Part shown: in pieces, positions 17,199-26,015 of the stretch
Numbering within the stretch: position 1 is the first letter of the stretch
How the letters are laid out: every line of letters starts with the position of its first letter
Assembly: GCA_965662565.1 (NCBI GenBank)
Contig: CBFIHS010000010.1
Span: 1 to 51,351, forward strand
Direction of reading: 5' to 3'
Length of the DNA stretch: 51,351 bases
DNA from: UBA5109 sp965662565
Lineage (GTDB): Bacteria; Pseudomonadota; Gammaproteobacteria; Pseudomonadales; Pseudohongiellaceae
Made by a program: the position numbers and the translations under genes
Notes under the pieces: generated by a model
Database searches by the model: none
What the model was told of the DNA's origin: nothing
The model's input: the letters and a program-made list of their open reading frames with translations, nothing else

Positions 17199-19149
17199 AC
17201 GCTTCTTTTCAAAATTTTCCAAGCTGATAAAGTTCCGTAGTTTTCGATCCCAAATAATTAGCTATCTAGTACTTTTATTGTTACTGGTCTTAACTACAGT
17301 TTATATTTCTGTCGATCGTACAACTTATAACAACACGCGAGCTGTGATCGATGAAAACCTTAGCATTGGCTTAGAGGTCTTCAAGCAGCTGATAAAAGAA
17401 CGAGAAGATAACTTCAAGGTGACTTTCAGAGCCTCTGCTCGCGATTTCGCTTTTCGGGAAACCTATGATACCCGAGACTACGACACGATTCTCTCCGCAG
17501 GTGAGAACCTGTTATTACGCACAACCAATGCCGATCTGCTGATGGTGGTTGATTACGATTATCTAGTCGTAGCTGATACTTTAAAACGCTTGCCTGCTGA
17601 AAGTGAATTCCCATGGCTCTACTTACTAGAAGCCGCAGAAAAGAATGAAAACTATGAAGCCAGCTCATTCATTCTGATTGATAATATTGCCTATCAAGTT
17701 GTCGCCGTTCCAATACTTACCCCTTTGGTGGATGGTTGGATTATTGTTGGCCAACGCTTGGATTCAGAGTACGTTAACTCCTTAAAGGAAATCATTTCTT
17801 CAGATGTTTCAATTATCGAATTGAACGATTCCGGTTTTGGGAGCCCTATTGCAAGCACTCTTTCTGAGACTCAATCAAGCGAACTAGCTGTTAAATTTAA
17901 AACCCTTTTATTTGCTAGTTCTGGAACCGATATGCTGGATCTTAGAGGGGAAGATTTTGTTGCCCTTGCTACCCCTTTAGTAGAAAACGAAGACATTGCA
18001 CTGGCCGCAATGGTTCAACAATCCCTTCCTGCTGCTCTAGCACCTTACCGTGACCTAGAGCAAAGGTTGATCATCCTATTTAGTTTAGGCCTTGGCCTTT
18101 CTATTCTCATGGCTATGCTTTTAGGACAATCGGTAAGCCAACCCGTAATGAACTTGGTTAATCGAGTACGCAAAATTGAACAGGGAGATTACTCCAAAAC
18201 AGAAGGCAGCAAGCGTTTAGACGAAATTGGTAGACTAGAAAATTCTGTTAACGCGATGGCGAGCGGTTTAGAAGAAAAAGAAAAAGTAAGGGACATTCTT
18301 GATAAGGTTGTCTCAAATGAAATTGCTAATGAATTATTAAAGGGTAAAGTGCGGCTCGGCGGTGAAACGCTTACAGCAACTATTCTTTTTTCAGATATTC
18401 GAGACTTCACCTCTTTGTGTGAAAGCCAAGAACCTGCTTATGTCCTCGGCTATTTAAACCATTATCTTTCTGAAGTAAGCAGTGCAATTGAGCAGCATAA
18501 AGGTGTCGTCGACAAATATATTGGCGATGCAGTAATGGCTTTATTTGGTGCACCTGTAAGCAATGAACACGATACTAAAAATGCACTATTAGCCGCGCTC
18601 GCAATGAGGGAAAAAGTTTATCAGTTAAACCAAGCGAGTTTAAACTCTTCTGCCCCTAAGCTAAAAACCGGGATTGGCCTCCATACGGGGCAAGTCATTG
18701 CAGGAAATCTTGGCTCAGCTCAGAGAATGAATTACACCGTTATTGGTGACACTATTAATCTCGCATCTCGTCTTGAATCTTTAACTAAGCAATATAATGT
18801 CGAAATTTTGGTTAGTGAGGAAACCCGTAACTTAGGTACAGGTTTTATTTTTCGAGAGTTAGACCTAGTGAGGGTAAAGGGTAAGACCAAACCAGTTCGT
18901 GTCTATGAACTGCTAGGCCTAAAAGGGCAGTTATCACAATCGGTATTAGATGAGGCATCACGTTTTGAAGAAGCTTTAATGCACTATCGAGCTTGTGGCT
19001 GGAATCACGCAAAATCGATATTTTCTGAATTGAATGCTAAAAACACTTCATCAACACTTTATTCACTTTATCTTGAGCGAATAAAACAGTTCGAAAATAA
19101 TCCTCCTCCCCCAAACTGGGATGGGGTGTATAACTTTCATAAAAAATAA
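17146..19149 (+). CDS. Membrane-bound class III adenylate/guanylate cyclase with HAMP
   Basis: Up to 667 residues. TM1 is near residues 37-57, a periplasmic sensor of about 245 residues follows, then TM2 (about 306-326), a HAMP domain (QSVSQPVMNLVNRVRKIEQGDYSK) and a class III cyclase domain. Catalytic elements are all present: metal Asp residues in FSDIRDFTSL and GDAVMALFG, Lys in VDKYIGD that points to ATP, and Asn/Arg in DTINLASRLE. It should make cAMP in response to a periplasmic cue. The start is unclear: the longest frame opens with GTG at 17146, another GTG is at 17179, and a strong AGGAGG at 17170-17175 suggests initiation somewhat later with a non-ATG codon. It overlaps the cupredoxin gene, so translation is probably coupled. 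Confidence 0.87.
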   Translation: MIDASDAHQEAVAIVIIKRFFSKFSKLIKFRSFRSQIISYLVLLLLLVLTTVYISVDRTTYNNTRAVIDENLSIGLEVFKQLIKEREDNFKVTFRASARDFAFRETYDTRDYDTILSAGENLLLRTTNADLLMVVDYDYLVVADTLKRLPAESEFPWLYLLEAAEKNENYEASSFILIDNIAYQVVAVPILTPLVDGWIIVGQRLDSEYVNSLKEIISSDVSIIELNDSGFGSPIASTLSETQSSELAVKFKTLLFASSGTDMLDLRGEDFVALATPLVENEDIALAAMVQQSLPAALAPYRDLEQRLIILFSLGLGLSILMAMLLGQSVSQPVMNLVNRVRKIEQGDYSKTEGSKRLDEIGRLENSVNAMASGLEEKEKVRDILDKVVSNEIANELLKGKVRLGGETLTATILFSDIRDFTSLCESQEPAYVLGYLNHYLSEVSSAIEQHKGVVDKYIGDAVMALFGAPVSNEHDTKNALLAALAMREKVYQLNQASLNSSAPKLKTGIGLHTGQVIAGNLGSAQRMNYTVIGDTINLASRLESLTKQYNVEILVSEETRNLGTGFIFRELDLVRVKGKTKPVRVYELLGLKGQLSQSVLDEASRFEEALMHYRACGWNHAKSIFSELNAKNTSSTLYSLYLERIKQFENNPPPPNWDGVYNFHKK

Positions 19150-19292
19150 AGATTCTACTTTGAAAGAATTTTCTAATCCAAAGCTGTAGGCTAGGTGTAA
19201 AATAGACTATTAATCATAGCCCGGTAGAATCCGGTTCTAAGAACGCAAGCGTAAAAAATAGCTTTCGACAACAAACACAGTTAAGTTCACTT

Positions 19293-20252
19293 ATGAGCAT
19301 CATTTCAGCAGACATTTCCAAAGCAATTGAAATCTTAAATAATGAAGATATCATCGCAATTCCGACCGAGACCGTTTATGGTTTAGCAGGAAATATTTTC
19401 AGTGAAAAAGCTATTCGAAAAATATTCGAAGTAAAGCAACGACCTTTATTTAATCCGTTAATTGCCCATGTCGATTCAATTGAGAAAGCTAAAGCAATAG
19501 TAAGTGATTTCCCGGATAAAGCAGAAATTCTAGCTCAAGCTTTTTGGCCAGGCCCGCTTACCTTACTCTTGAAGAAAAATAACAAAGTTCCTGACTTAAT
19601 CACCGCAGGCAAAGACACAGTTGCCGTAAGAGTCCCTAAGCATCCTGTAGCTTTAAGTTTATTACAGCAATTATCTTTTCCTTTGGCTGCTCCCAGTGCG
19701 AATCCTTTTGGCAGTATTAGTCCTACAAAAGCTAAGCATGTGGAAGATTATTTTAAAGAGTCTATATCAATGGTGCTTGAAGGAGGCAGCTGCGAAAATG
19801 GTATTGAATCTACAATTATCGGTTTTGAAGACAACGAGGCAATTTTATATCGACTAGGCTCCTTGTCCATTGAAGATATCGAAAGCTTTATTGGGCCAGT
19901 TAAAGTGAAAAATAAACAAGAAATTGCACCTGATGCTCCTGGCATGCTTTCCCGACACTATGCCCCAAAAACAAAATTGTTTTTAGTAAAGAATGTTGAA
20001 GCATTTTTAGCTGAGCACCCTAGTAAGAAAATTGGTGTCATAAAATTCAGCCAAACCTTGACTTCGAACAGCTGCCAGCACTTAGAAATTTTATCGGGAA
20101 AAAAAGATCTAAAAGAAGCGGCTTCTAAACTCTATGACACTTTACATAAACTCGATAATTCTAATCTGGAGTTAATCATAGCAGAGCTTTTTCCAGATTA
20201 TGGATTAGGAAAATCGATCAATGATCGATTAGAAAGAGCTACAAAAGAGTAA
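19293..20252 (+). CDS. Sua5-type L-threonylcarbamoyladenylate synthase
   Basis: 319 residues: a YrdC domain (residues 1-200) with PTETVYGLAG, the KQRP motif (residues 49-52) and APSANPFGSISPT, then the linker DAPGMLSRHYAP and a C-terminal Sua5 domain. The enzyme makes threonylcarbamoyl-AMP from threonine, bicarbonate and ATP, the first step of t6A37 in tRNAs reading ANN codons. The two-domain Sua5 form differs from the short TsaC of E. coli. It starts 143 bases after the cyclase and 17 bases before rlmA, with which it probably forms an operon. Confidence 0.93.
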   Translation: MSIISADISKAIEILNNEDIIAIPTETVYGLAGNIFSEKAIRKIFEVKQRPLFNPLIAHVDSIEKAKAIVSDFPDKAEILAQAFWPGPLTLLLKKNNKVPDLITAGKDTVAVRVPKHPVALSLLQQLSFPLAAPSANPFGSISPTKAKHVEDYFKESISMVLEGGSCENGIESTIIGFEDNEAILYRLGSLSIEDIESFIGPVKVKNKQEIAPDAPGMLSRHYAPKTKLFLVKNVEAFLAEHPSKKIGVIKFSQTLTSNSCQHLEILSGKKDLKEAASKLYDTLHKLDNSNLELIIAELFPDYGLGKSINDRLERATKE

Positions 20253-20269
20253 CTAATACAAACTAAGTC

Positions 20270-21109
20270 ATGTCAATCAAAGCATTTCAGCAACTCGCTT
20301 GCCCACTTGATGGCGAAGCACTCCAGAAAGACAGATCCAGCTGGAGCTGTGTGAATGGACATAGTTTCGATGTTTCTAATAAGGGCTACATCAACCTTCT
20401 GCCAGTGCAGCATAAACGCTCTTTGGATCCAGGCGACCATAAGGCTATGGTGGCTTCGCGTCAGCGTTTTTTGAATGCCGGTTTTTATAAACCAATTGCC
20501 GATGCCCTTAAGCAAACTGTCTTATCGAAAACAATGTCTACTAATACTATTAGCTGTCTAGATGCCGGTTGTGGTGAAGGCTATTATCTTCGCGAATTAG
20601 CCGCATCAAGCCCTGAGCACTCTTTCTCCCTGCTAGGTTTGGATATTTCTAAATGGGCTATTCTAGCAGCGGCCAAGCAAGATCCTCGAGCTGCTTGGGT
20701 TGTTGCGAGTAATGCGAATATTCCAGCCTTAGCTCAATCCATAGATTGTGTACTTTGCATGTTTGGCTTTCCTGTCTACGATGAATTCCGGCGCGTACTT
20801 AAACCGGAAGGACTTTATATACAAGTGGACGCAGGCCCTATGCACCTACGTGAACTGCGCGATATTATTTACCCAAGCATTAAAGAAAAAGTTTCATCCG
20901 GAAGCGAAAAGCCAGAAGGTTTAACTCAAATCGATCATCAAACTGTGCAATTTTCTATTAGCTTGGCTGGTACTTCAGTAATTGCAGATATGCTTGCCAT
21001 GACGCCACACTTCTACCGTGCAAGTATTGAAGGGCGTGAAAAAGCTTTAGCTTTATCGAATATAACACTTAGTGTAGATGTAACAATTTCAACATTTAAG
21101 TCGACATAA
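20270..21109 (+). CDS. rlmA: 23S rRNA (guanine-N1) methyltransferase RlmA
   Basis: 279 residues. The N-terminal zinc finger is complete (LACPLDGE, SWSCVNGHSFD), followed by KGYINLLPVQHKRSLDPGDHKAMVASRQRFLNAGFY, the signature of RlmA. A class I SAM-binding fold starts at CLDAGCGEGYYLRELA. The enzyme methylates G745 of 23S rRNA (E. coli numbering). The 17-base gap to the Sua5 gene suggests co-expression of two RNA-modification enzymes. Length is normal. Confidence 0.92.
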   Translation: MSIKAFQQLACPLDGEALQKDRSSWSCVNGHSFDVSNKGYINLLPVQHKRSLDPGDHKAMVASRQRFLNAGFYKPIADALKQTVLSKTMSTNTISCLDAGCGEGYYLRELAASSPEHSFSLLGLDISKWAILAAAKQDPRAAWVVASNANIPALAQSIDCVLCMFGFPVYDEFRRVLKPEGLYIQVDAGPMHLRELRDIIYPSIKEKVSSGSEKPEGLTQIDHQTVQFSISLAGTSVIADMLAMTPHFYRASIEGREKALALSNITLSVDVTISTFKST

Positions 21110-21268
21110 AGCCCTAGGTATAAATCAGAATCCAGTGACTACTTCATAGAATTTAGACTTATAAGATCAAGTAGCTTCATTCAAATTGCTATCTTCTCCT
21201 GAGAATACTTTTCCCGCCACTGAATTTCTGGGATGATTACACCCTTTCGAACAGTCAGAGACCCTTTC

Positions 21269-21754
21269 ATGCAAATTGCTCATAATTCTGCCGTCCAATT
21301 CCATTTTTCTTTAAAAAATGAAAAGGGAGAAGAAATCGATAACTCGCGTAAATCAGATAATCCCCTCGCCTATCTTCACGGCTATGGTGCTTTATTGAAG
21401 GGGCTTGAAGAAGCCATGGAAACTAAATCTGCTGGCGATGCTTTCAGTGTAACCCTACCCCCTGAGTTAGCTTTTGGAGAGCCTCAACCTGACAGCGAGA
21501 TGCGGGTTCCTATCAAGCATCTTCATGGCTCAAAAAAATGGAAACCTGGTATGGTGGCCGTAGTCCAAACTAAAAATGGCCAGCAACAAGTGACTGTTCT
21601 AAAAGTTGGACATACCATGGCAACGATAGATACTAATCACCCTTGGGCTGGCCAAACCCTAACTTTTGATGTTGAAGTGGTAGATGTAAGAGAGGCATCA
21701 GCAGAAGAGATCTCTCATGGCCACGTGCATGGCCCCGGCGGACATCACCATTAA
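21269..21754 (+). CDS. SlyD-like FKBP peptidyl-prolyl isomerase
   Basis: About 161 residues from MQIAHNSAVQFHFSL; a longer frame from 21233 adds 12 residues without family likeness. The FKBP fragment (FSLKNEKGEEIDNSR, PLAYLHGYGALLKGLEEAM), the insert-in-flap part (AFGEPQPDSEMRVPIKHL) and the second FKBP strand set (NHPWAGQTLTFDVEVVDVREA) follow SlyD order. It ends with a short His-rich tail (HGHVHGPGGHHH), the metal-binding end of SlyD, though shorter than in E. coli and without cysteines. It acts as a cytoplasmic chaperone/prolyl isomerase and may carry nickel or other metals. It is convergent with the MutS-like gene, with only 18 bases between stops. Confidence 0.85.
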   Translation: MQIAHNSAVQFHFSLKNEKGEEIDNSRKSDNPLAYLHGYGALLKGLEEAMETKSAGDAFSVTLPPELAFGEPQPDSEMRVPIKHLHGSKKWKPGMVAVVQTKNGQQQVTVLKVGHTMATIDTNHPWAGQTLTFDVEVVDVREASAEEISHGHVHGPGGHHH

Positions 21755-21772
21755 GAAAGAGCCTAAGTGTGC

Positions 21773-23635
21773 TTAGTAAGTTCGTGGCAAACGAATGTGT
21801 TCGAGGATTGCTTCAGCTCTTTGTAAGATATCATCATGCGCTGGACTCAATACTTCCCGCGCAATAATCAAAGCTTCACTGTCCCGCTCTGAACCGTATT
21901 TAAATTTATGATCGTGACCAATGGAAACGGTTTTAGCATTACGCCCACCTTTAGGGTTTATCGCATCAACAGGGCGGCCATGTGAGCCTTTGATGTGCTC
22001 GAAACCCATCGGATCACTGTAATATTCGAGGTCACGGTTGTGAGTCGAAATCATCACGCGCAAATTCTGTTCTGAGCATTTTTCTAAAAAGGCCCAAGCC
22101 AAGGCTAATTGATAATCTGAACTGGTGCCGTTAAATAATTCATCGAATAAGCCGAGACTATGGATAGTGGCGTTATCCATAAAGTCCTTAATATTTTCCA
22201 ATTGTGCTTTGAAGGTACTGCGCTGATGCGTCAGATCATCCTCCACATTGAAGTTATGGTAAATCTGGTCTGGAATAGTTAACTCAGCACTTTCAGCTGA
22301 AACGGTTCTACCCATTAGCGCACCTTGTAGAATCAAAGCCAAACCTTTCAAGGAAGTAGATTTACCAGCCATATTGGGCGAGGGCAAAACAACCACAGTA
22401 ACAATTTCATTTGTTTCAGGATCAATCTCACCAAGAGAAAAATCGCCAAAGCTTTCACTCACACCGTTTAAAAAATGCTCAACTAATTTAAGCCTTAAGA
22501 CACTGTCTTTTGCCTCAGTTTGACTATAGTTATCTAGGGCTTCTTCTAATTGCCTCAAAGATTTAGATTCAGCCCAGCGTAACTTATGTGCACGCCCTCG
22601 ACGAAAATCATTTTCTCTTCTAACAATTTCTGTGACTAATTGATGTTCTTGGAGATGATCCATTAGCGCTTCTGTTGCGCCTTGCTCTTTATACATGGCA
22701 GCGGAAATATCTATCCCAGGGTCGCCTCCCTGCCCTTCACGCAGCAAAAAAGGGTGATGAAAGTTATGAAAAGAAAAACTAAGCCCGTTCTCATTAGCTG
22801 GAAGAACAATAGGGAAAGTTCCATAGTAAGGCGAATCTATATCACGAACTGTTTCTGCGTATTCAACTAACTGAGCGACTACCATCGCTTCTTGTGCATA
22901 TTTTTGTAGCCCACAGCTTTGAATAAATTCAGCTGCAGCATTTCCTGGCAAGTGGCAATGCGTTTTAACTTCTGTCGTTGTGATACCTGCTCTCTGTGCT
23001 ATCGCTGGATCCAACTTAACTAACATTCCAAGATCATCAGAAGTTAAGCCGGAGGTTTTAATTGCACCAGTTCCGTCTGGCTCCATAATCAGGTTTCTGA
23101 CAATTTCATCAAGAGTTTTGATATTACTAGCTAGGTTTTCAATATCTTTGAGACCACTCCAAGTCTTAAGTTGCTCACCGTGCTCGGCAATAACTTTTCC
23201 CATTGCCTCAAGCATTTTTAGAAAATACGCATATTTATCATGAGCAATTCGAATATTATCTGCTGCTTTTTCACTGTCGCTTGGCTTTGGAAAAGCAAAG
23301 TGATCACCCCTAGAGGTGTATTTGAATTCTGCTTTTGGAATATCTGCCTGGATTAAGCCTTGCACCATAGAAATTAGTTCAGCATCTCGAAAAGGTCGAT
23401 ACTCAATCGCTTTAGAAAATATTTTCCCAGTTTCGCCTTTAAAAATATTTTGTATAAGATGATCTCCGTTGCTGCTTCCTGATAAACGATTACCTTCACG
23501 ATTATAAATATCAAAAAACGCACGAGTGCTTTCTAATTCTTCAGCGCTAATTCCCAACAAAGTGCAATATCTGCCCAGGATTCCATTAGGTTGATTTTCA
23601 AGGCGCGCGCTTATTTCAGTATCGACAAATTTCAT
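21773..23635 (-). CDS. Atypical MutS-family ATPase
   Basis: 620 residues. The C-terminal MutS ATPase domain is complete but divergent: Walker A SPNMAGKST (419-427; canonical GPNMGGKST), signature QRSTFKAQLENI (471-482), Walker B GLFDELFNGTSSDY (495-508) and the STHN switch (530-533). The N-terminal mismatch-reading domain with its Phe-x-Glu motif is absent. Residues 125-290 are helical, like a lever/core domain. Between the HHPFL segment (293-297), which matches RHP in MutS, and Walker A lies an unusually long stretch of about 120 residues. This is not MutS1 or MutS2: no Smr domain is seen. It starts 22 bases after the di-heme gene at the end of a Fur-type operon. Function unknown; DNA-structure binding is a guess. 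Confidence 0.85.
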   Translation of the reverse strand: MKFVDTEISARLENQPNGILGRYCTLLGISAEELESTRAFFDIYNREGNRLSGSSNGDHLIQNIFKGETGKIFSKAIEYRPFRDAELISMVQGLIQADIPKAEFKYTSRGDHFAFPKPSDSEKAADNIRIAHDKYAYFLKMLEAMGKVIAEHGEQLKTWSGLKDIENLASNIKTLDEIVRNLIMEPDGTGAIKTSGLTSDDLGMLVKLDPAIAQRAGITTTEVKTHCHLPGNAAAEFIQSCGLQKYAQEAMVVAQLVEYAETVRDIDSPYYGTFPIVLPANENGLSFSFHNFHHPFLLREGQGGDPGIDISAAMYKEQGATEALMDHLQEHQLVTEIVRRENDFRRGRAHKLRWAESKSLRQLEEALDNYSQTEAKDSVLRLKLVEHFLNGVSESFGDFSLGEIDPETNEIVTVVVLPSPNMAGKSTSLKGLALILQGALMGRTVSAESAELTIPDQIYHNFNVEDDLTHQRSTFKAQLENIKDFMDNATIHSLGLFDELFNGTSSDYQLALAWAFLEKCSEQNLRVMISTHNRDLEYYSDPMGFEHIKGSHGRPVDAINPKGGRNAKTVSIGHDHKFKYGSERDSEALIIAREVLSPAHDDILQRAEAILEHIRLPRTY

Positions 23636-23657
23636 GGAAAAACTTCTTAACTATTGA

Positions 23658-24845
23658 TTAATTTTCGGGTTCAAGGAGAGGTTCGTAACGTTTATCTGTC
23701 AAGGTTCGTAGGAAAGCAACCAAGGCATCAACTCTTTTTTCATCTTGGCTAGGTCCAGACTGCAGCTCATTAAGAGAAATATTATCTGCTACTTCTGGTT
23801 CACCCCAAGTTTCCCCAGTCTCTGGATTAATTTGTGCAGCACTTCCTCTGGCATTGTATTTATTATAAAACTGCACCACCGTTTTTAATTCTTTAAAGAT
23901 GCCATTATGCATATAAGGAGCTGTAATTGCGACATTCCTCAAGCTTGGCACCTTAAATTTTCCTGCTTCAGAAAGTGCTGATATCTTCGGATTATCAAAC
24001 AAACCACGGTCAACAACTTCTGAGCCTAGCCCATTGATCTCACGTAAGCCTTTATTTTTCGGCAAGCCAATGTTGTGAAAACGATAATTGGTGAACGTTT
24101 CAGTAGAAGAATTATCTGCACTGTTCAACTGATGACATAGATTGCAATTAGTGAAGCTAGAAAAAAATAAGGTCATACCTAATTCTTCTTCTTTAGATAA
24201 TTCGTATTCTCCTCGTAAATAGCGGTCATATTTAGAATCGAATGGCGAAAAGAATTCTGTTTTTTCAAAAGCGGCTATGCTGTTTGTCATTTCAGAATAA
24301 CTCGCTTCAATATCTTGAAAAACATCTTCTCCAAAGAGATTCTTAAAACTTGTTAGATAAGCCGGATTTTCTTGTAAACGTTGAATTACTTCCACTTTAT
24401 TTTCAAAACCCATTTCTATTAGGTTTAATGGCGGCCCTCCTGCCTGAGCCGCCAAGTTTGCTTCACGGCCATCCCAAAACATTCCACCAACATAATCACC
24501 CTCTGAATTAATATGAAATTCAGGAGTCAGAGCAGCATAAGAAATGCTTGGAGCATTTCTGTCACCAATCGATTTCAGATCACCGCCAAGAGATACAGCA
24601 GCAGCAACACCAGTTCCTCGTCCATCAGAGAATGCACGCGCAGGGTCATGGCAAGTTGCACAACTTTGGGTGCGCTCCTTGGAAAGATTAGCATCAAAAA
24701 AGAGTGCTCTGCCTAGGTCGACAAGTTTAGTTTGTCTAAGCTGGTTTTCATTTAATACTTCAGCGCCTTCATCAGCCGCAGCCAAACTAAGGCCTACAAG
24801 TAAACTTGAAGACAGCAATAGGCTTATTAAATAAAAAAATCTCAT
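23658..24845 (-). CDS. MauG/CcpA-like di-heme cytochrome c peroxidase family protein
   Basis: 395 residues with a signal peptide ending near SLAAA. Two heme-c sites are CATCH (62-66) and CNLCH (234-238). The N-terminal domain has the family phrases GRALFFDANLSKERTQSCATCHDP and MFWDGREANLAAQAGGP; the C-terminal one has FRFHNIG-like YRFHNIGLPKN and APYMHNGIFKELKTVVQFYNKYN, where Met or His caps the iron. Such periplasmic enzymes reduce peroxide or oxidise proteins. It begins directly after the DUF1513 gene (stop and start adjacent) in the imelysin operon, so it may oxidise or handle iron there. Confidence 0.9.
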   Translation of the reverse strand: MRFFYLISLLLSSSLLVGLSLAAADEGAEVLNENQLRQTKLVDLGRALFFDANLSKERTQSCATCHDPARAFSDGRGTGVAAAVSLGGDLKSIGDRNAPSISYAALTPEFHINSEGDYVGGMFWDGREANLAAQAGGPPLNLIEMGFENKVEVIQRLQENPAYLTSFKNLFGEDVFQDIEASYSEMTNSIAAFEKTEFFSPFDSKYDRYLRGEYELSKEEELGMTLFFSSFTNCNLCHQLNSADNSSTETFTNYRFHNIGLPKNKGLREINGLGSEVVDRGLFDNPKISALSEAGKFKVPSLRNVAITAPYMHNGIFKELKTVVQFYNKYNARGSAAQINPETGETWGEPEVADNISLNELQSGPSQDEKRVDALVAFLRTLTDKRYEPLLEPEN

Positions 24846-26015
24846 CTATGAATTGACCACTAGATGATTATCCCAAAACACACCTTTTGAAAGCTCATCG
24901 CTCATAGAGAACTCTTGTATGTCTTGCTCCAGCAAATCAAAATAGCGAATTTGCCCGCTACCGGAACTGTATATAAATCCGTTCTCAAAAGCGCAAACTC
25001 CGCAAGCATCCCGAGCTCTCACTTGACGGATAAATTCACCATTCTCAACGTCCCAAAAGGTCAGCATATTAGCACGTGGACAGGATGCAACGAAGAAACG
25101 ACCACTTAAGTCATAGCGAACTGAGCCAACGTATTGCTGCATTTGAGACTGTACATTTTCAGGTGCATACATTGGATTAATTTGTTTTCCTCTTTCATGT
25201 GTTGCTACCAGAGGAACTCTGAGAAAAGGCTCGCCTTCAAATTGCATAGAAACTGCCACTTGGCCATCAAAGTTTAAATCTATGTGTCGAATACTGGCTT
25301 GATGGAACTCAACTGGCAGATACCTTTGTTCAAGTAAGGCACCATTTTCTCTGCTGACATAAACCAGTGACGGCTGCATCGAATCAATATTCAGTTTTTC
25401 TCTGCCTAAGCTTGGGTGTGTTCTAATTCCTCCATTGGCGACTACCAAGGTTTCCTGATCTGGCATAAGCAGTAATTCATGCGGACCAACACCATAACTT
25501 CGGAATTCACCAACTCGTTCTATTGCGGCTCCTAGATCAGTTTGCTTGAACTTCCAAACGCCAATTCTGCCACTATCACCTTGCTTATCGTCATAGACAC
25601 TTTCGGTCGTATAGAAGAAATTATCATCAGCCGAAAAAACTCCATGCCCATAAAAATGACGTCCCTCAGGAGCTTGAACCTCTCCCCATATCTTTCCTGT
25701 TTCTACATCCCCGAGCACAAGAAAACTTCCTGGCCTGCGAGCAACGGCGATAAAAGTATCTGCCTGATTGTTTAAAACGACGGCATGACCTCGCTCTCTT
25801 AACTGATAATTATAAAGTGGGCTTAAACTTTCACCAAAGATGGAAAATGCTTTTAACCAATGCCTACCACCACTGTCAGTAGCTGCACTCAGAAAGGTTA
25901 GCGCCTTGTTGTTGGATGCCTTATCTGAGAAGGCAAAAGATTTTGTCCCAAGTAAAAGCGCGCTTTGAAATAAAGAAAGACCAAGTAAAGACCGGCGAGT
26001 AAGAGCAGCCATCAT
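24846..26015 (-). CDS. DUF1513 periplasmic beta-propeller protein
   Basis: 389 residues. The N-terminus (LTRRSLLGLSLFQSALLLG) carries a twin-Arg export signal. The body reads as repeated beta blades with GHGVFSADDNFFYTTESVY, GVGPHELLLMPDQETLVVANGGIRTHP, SIRHIDLNFDGQVAVSMQ and GSVRYDLSGRFFVASCPRAN, the DUF1513 family. Members sit in imelysin operons in many proteobacteria, and a role in periplasmic iron uptake is assumed, not shown. The start overlaps the upstream imelysin stop by one base (TGATG), indicating coupled translation. A second ATG follows at once (MM). Confidence 0.85.
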   Translation of the reverse strand: MMAALTRRSLLGLSLFQSALLLGTKSFAFSDKASNNKALTFLSAATDSGGRHWLKAFSIFGESLSPLYNYQLRERGHAVVLNNQADTFIAVARRPGSFLVLGDVETGKIWGEVQAPEGRHFYGHGVFSADDNFFYTTESVYDDKQGDSGRIGVWKFKQTDLGAAIERVGEFRSYGVGPHELLLMPDQETLVVANGGIRTHPSLGREKLNIDSMQPSLVYVSRENGALLEQRYLPVEFHQASIRHIDLNFDGQVAVSMQFEGEPFLRVPLVATHERGKQINPMYAPENVQSQMQQYVGSVRYDLSGRFFVASCPRANMLTFWDVENGEFIRQVRARDACGVCAFENGFIYSSGSGQIRYFDLLEQDIQEFSMSDELSKGVFWDNHLVVNS

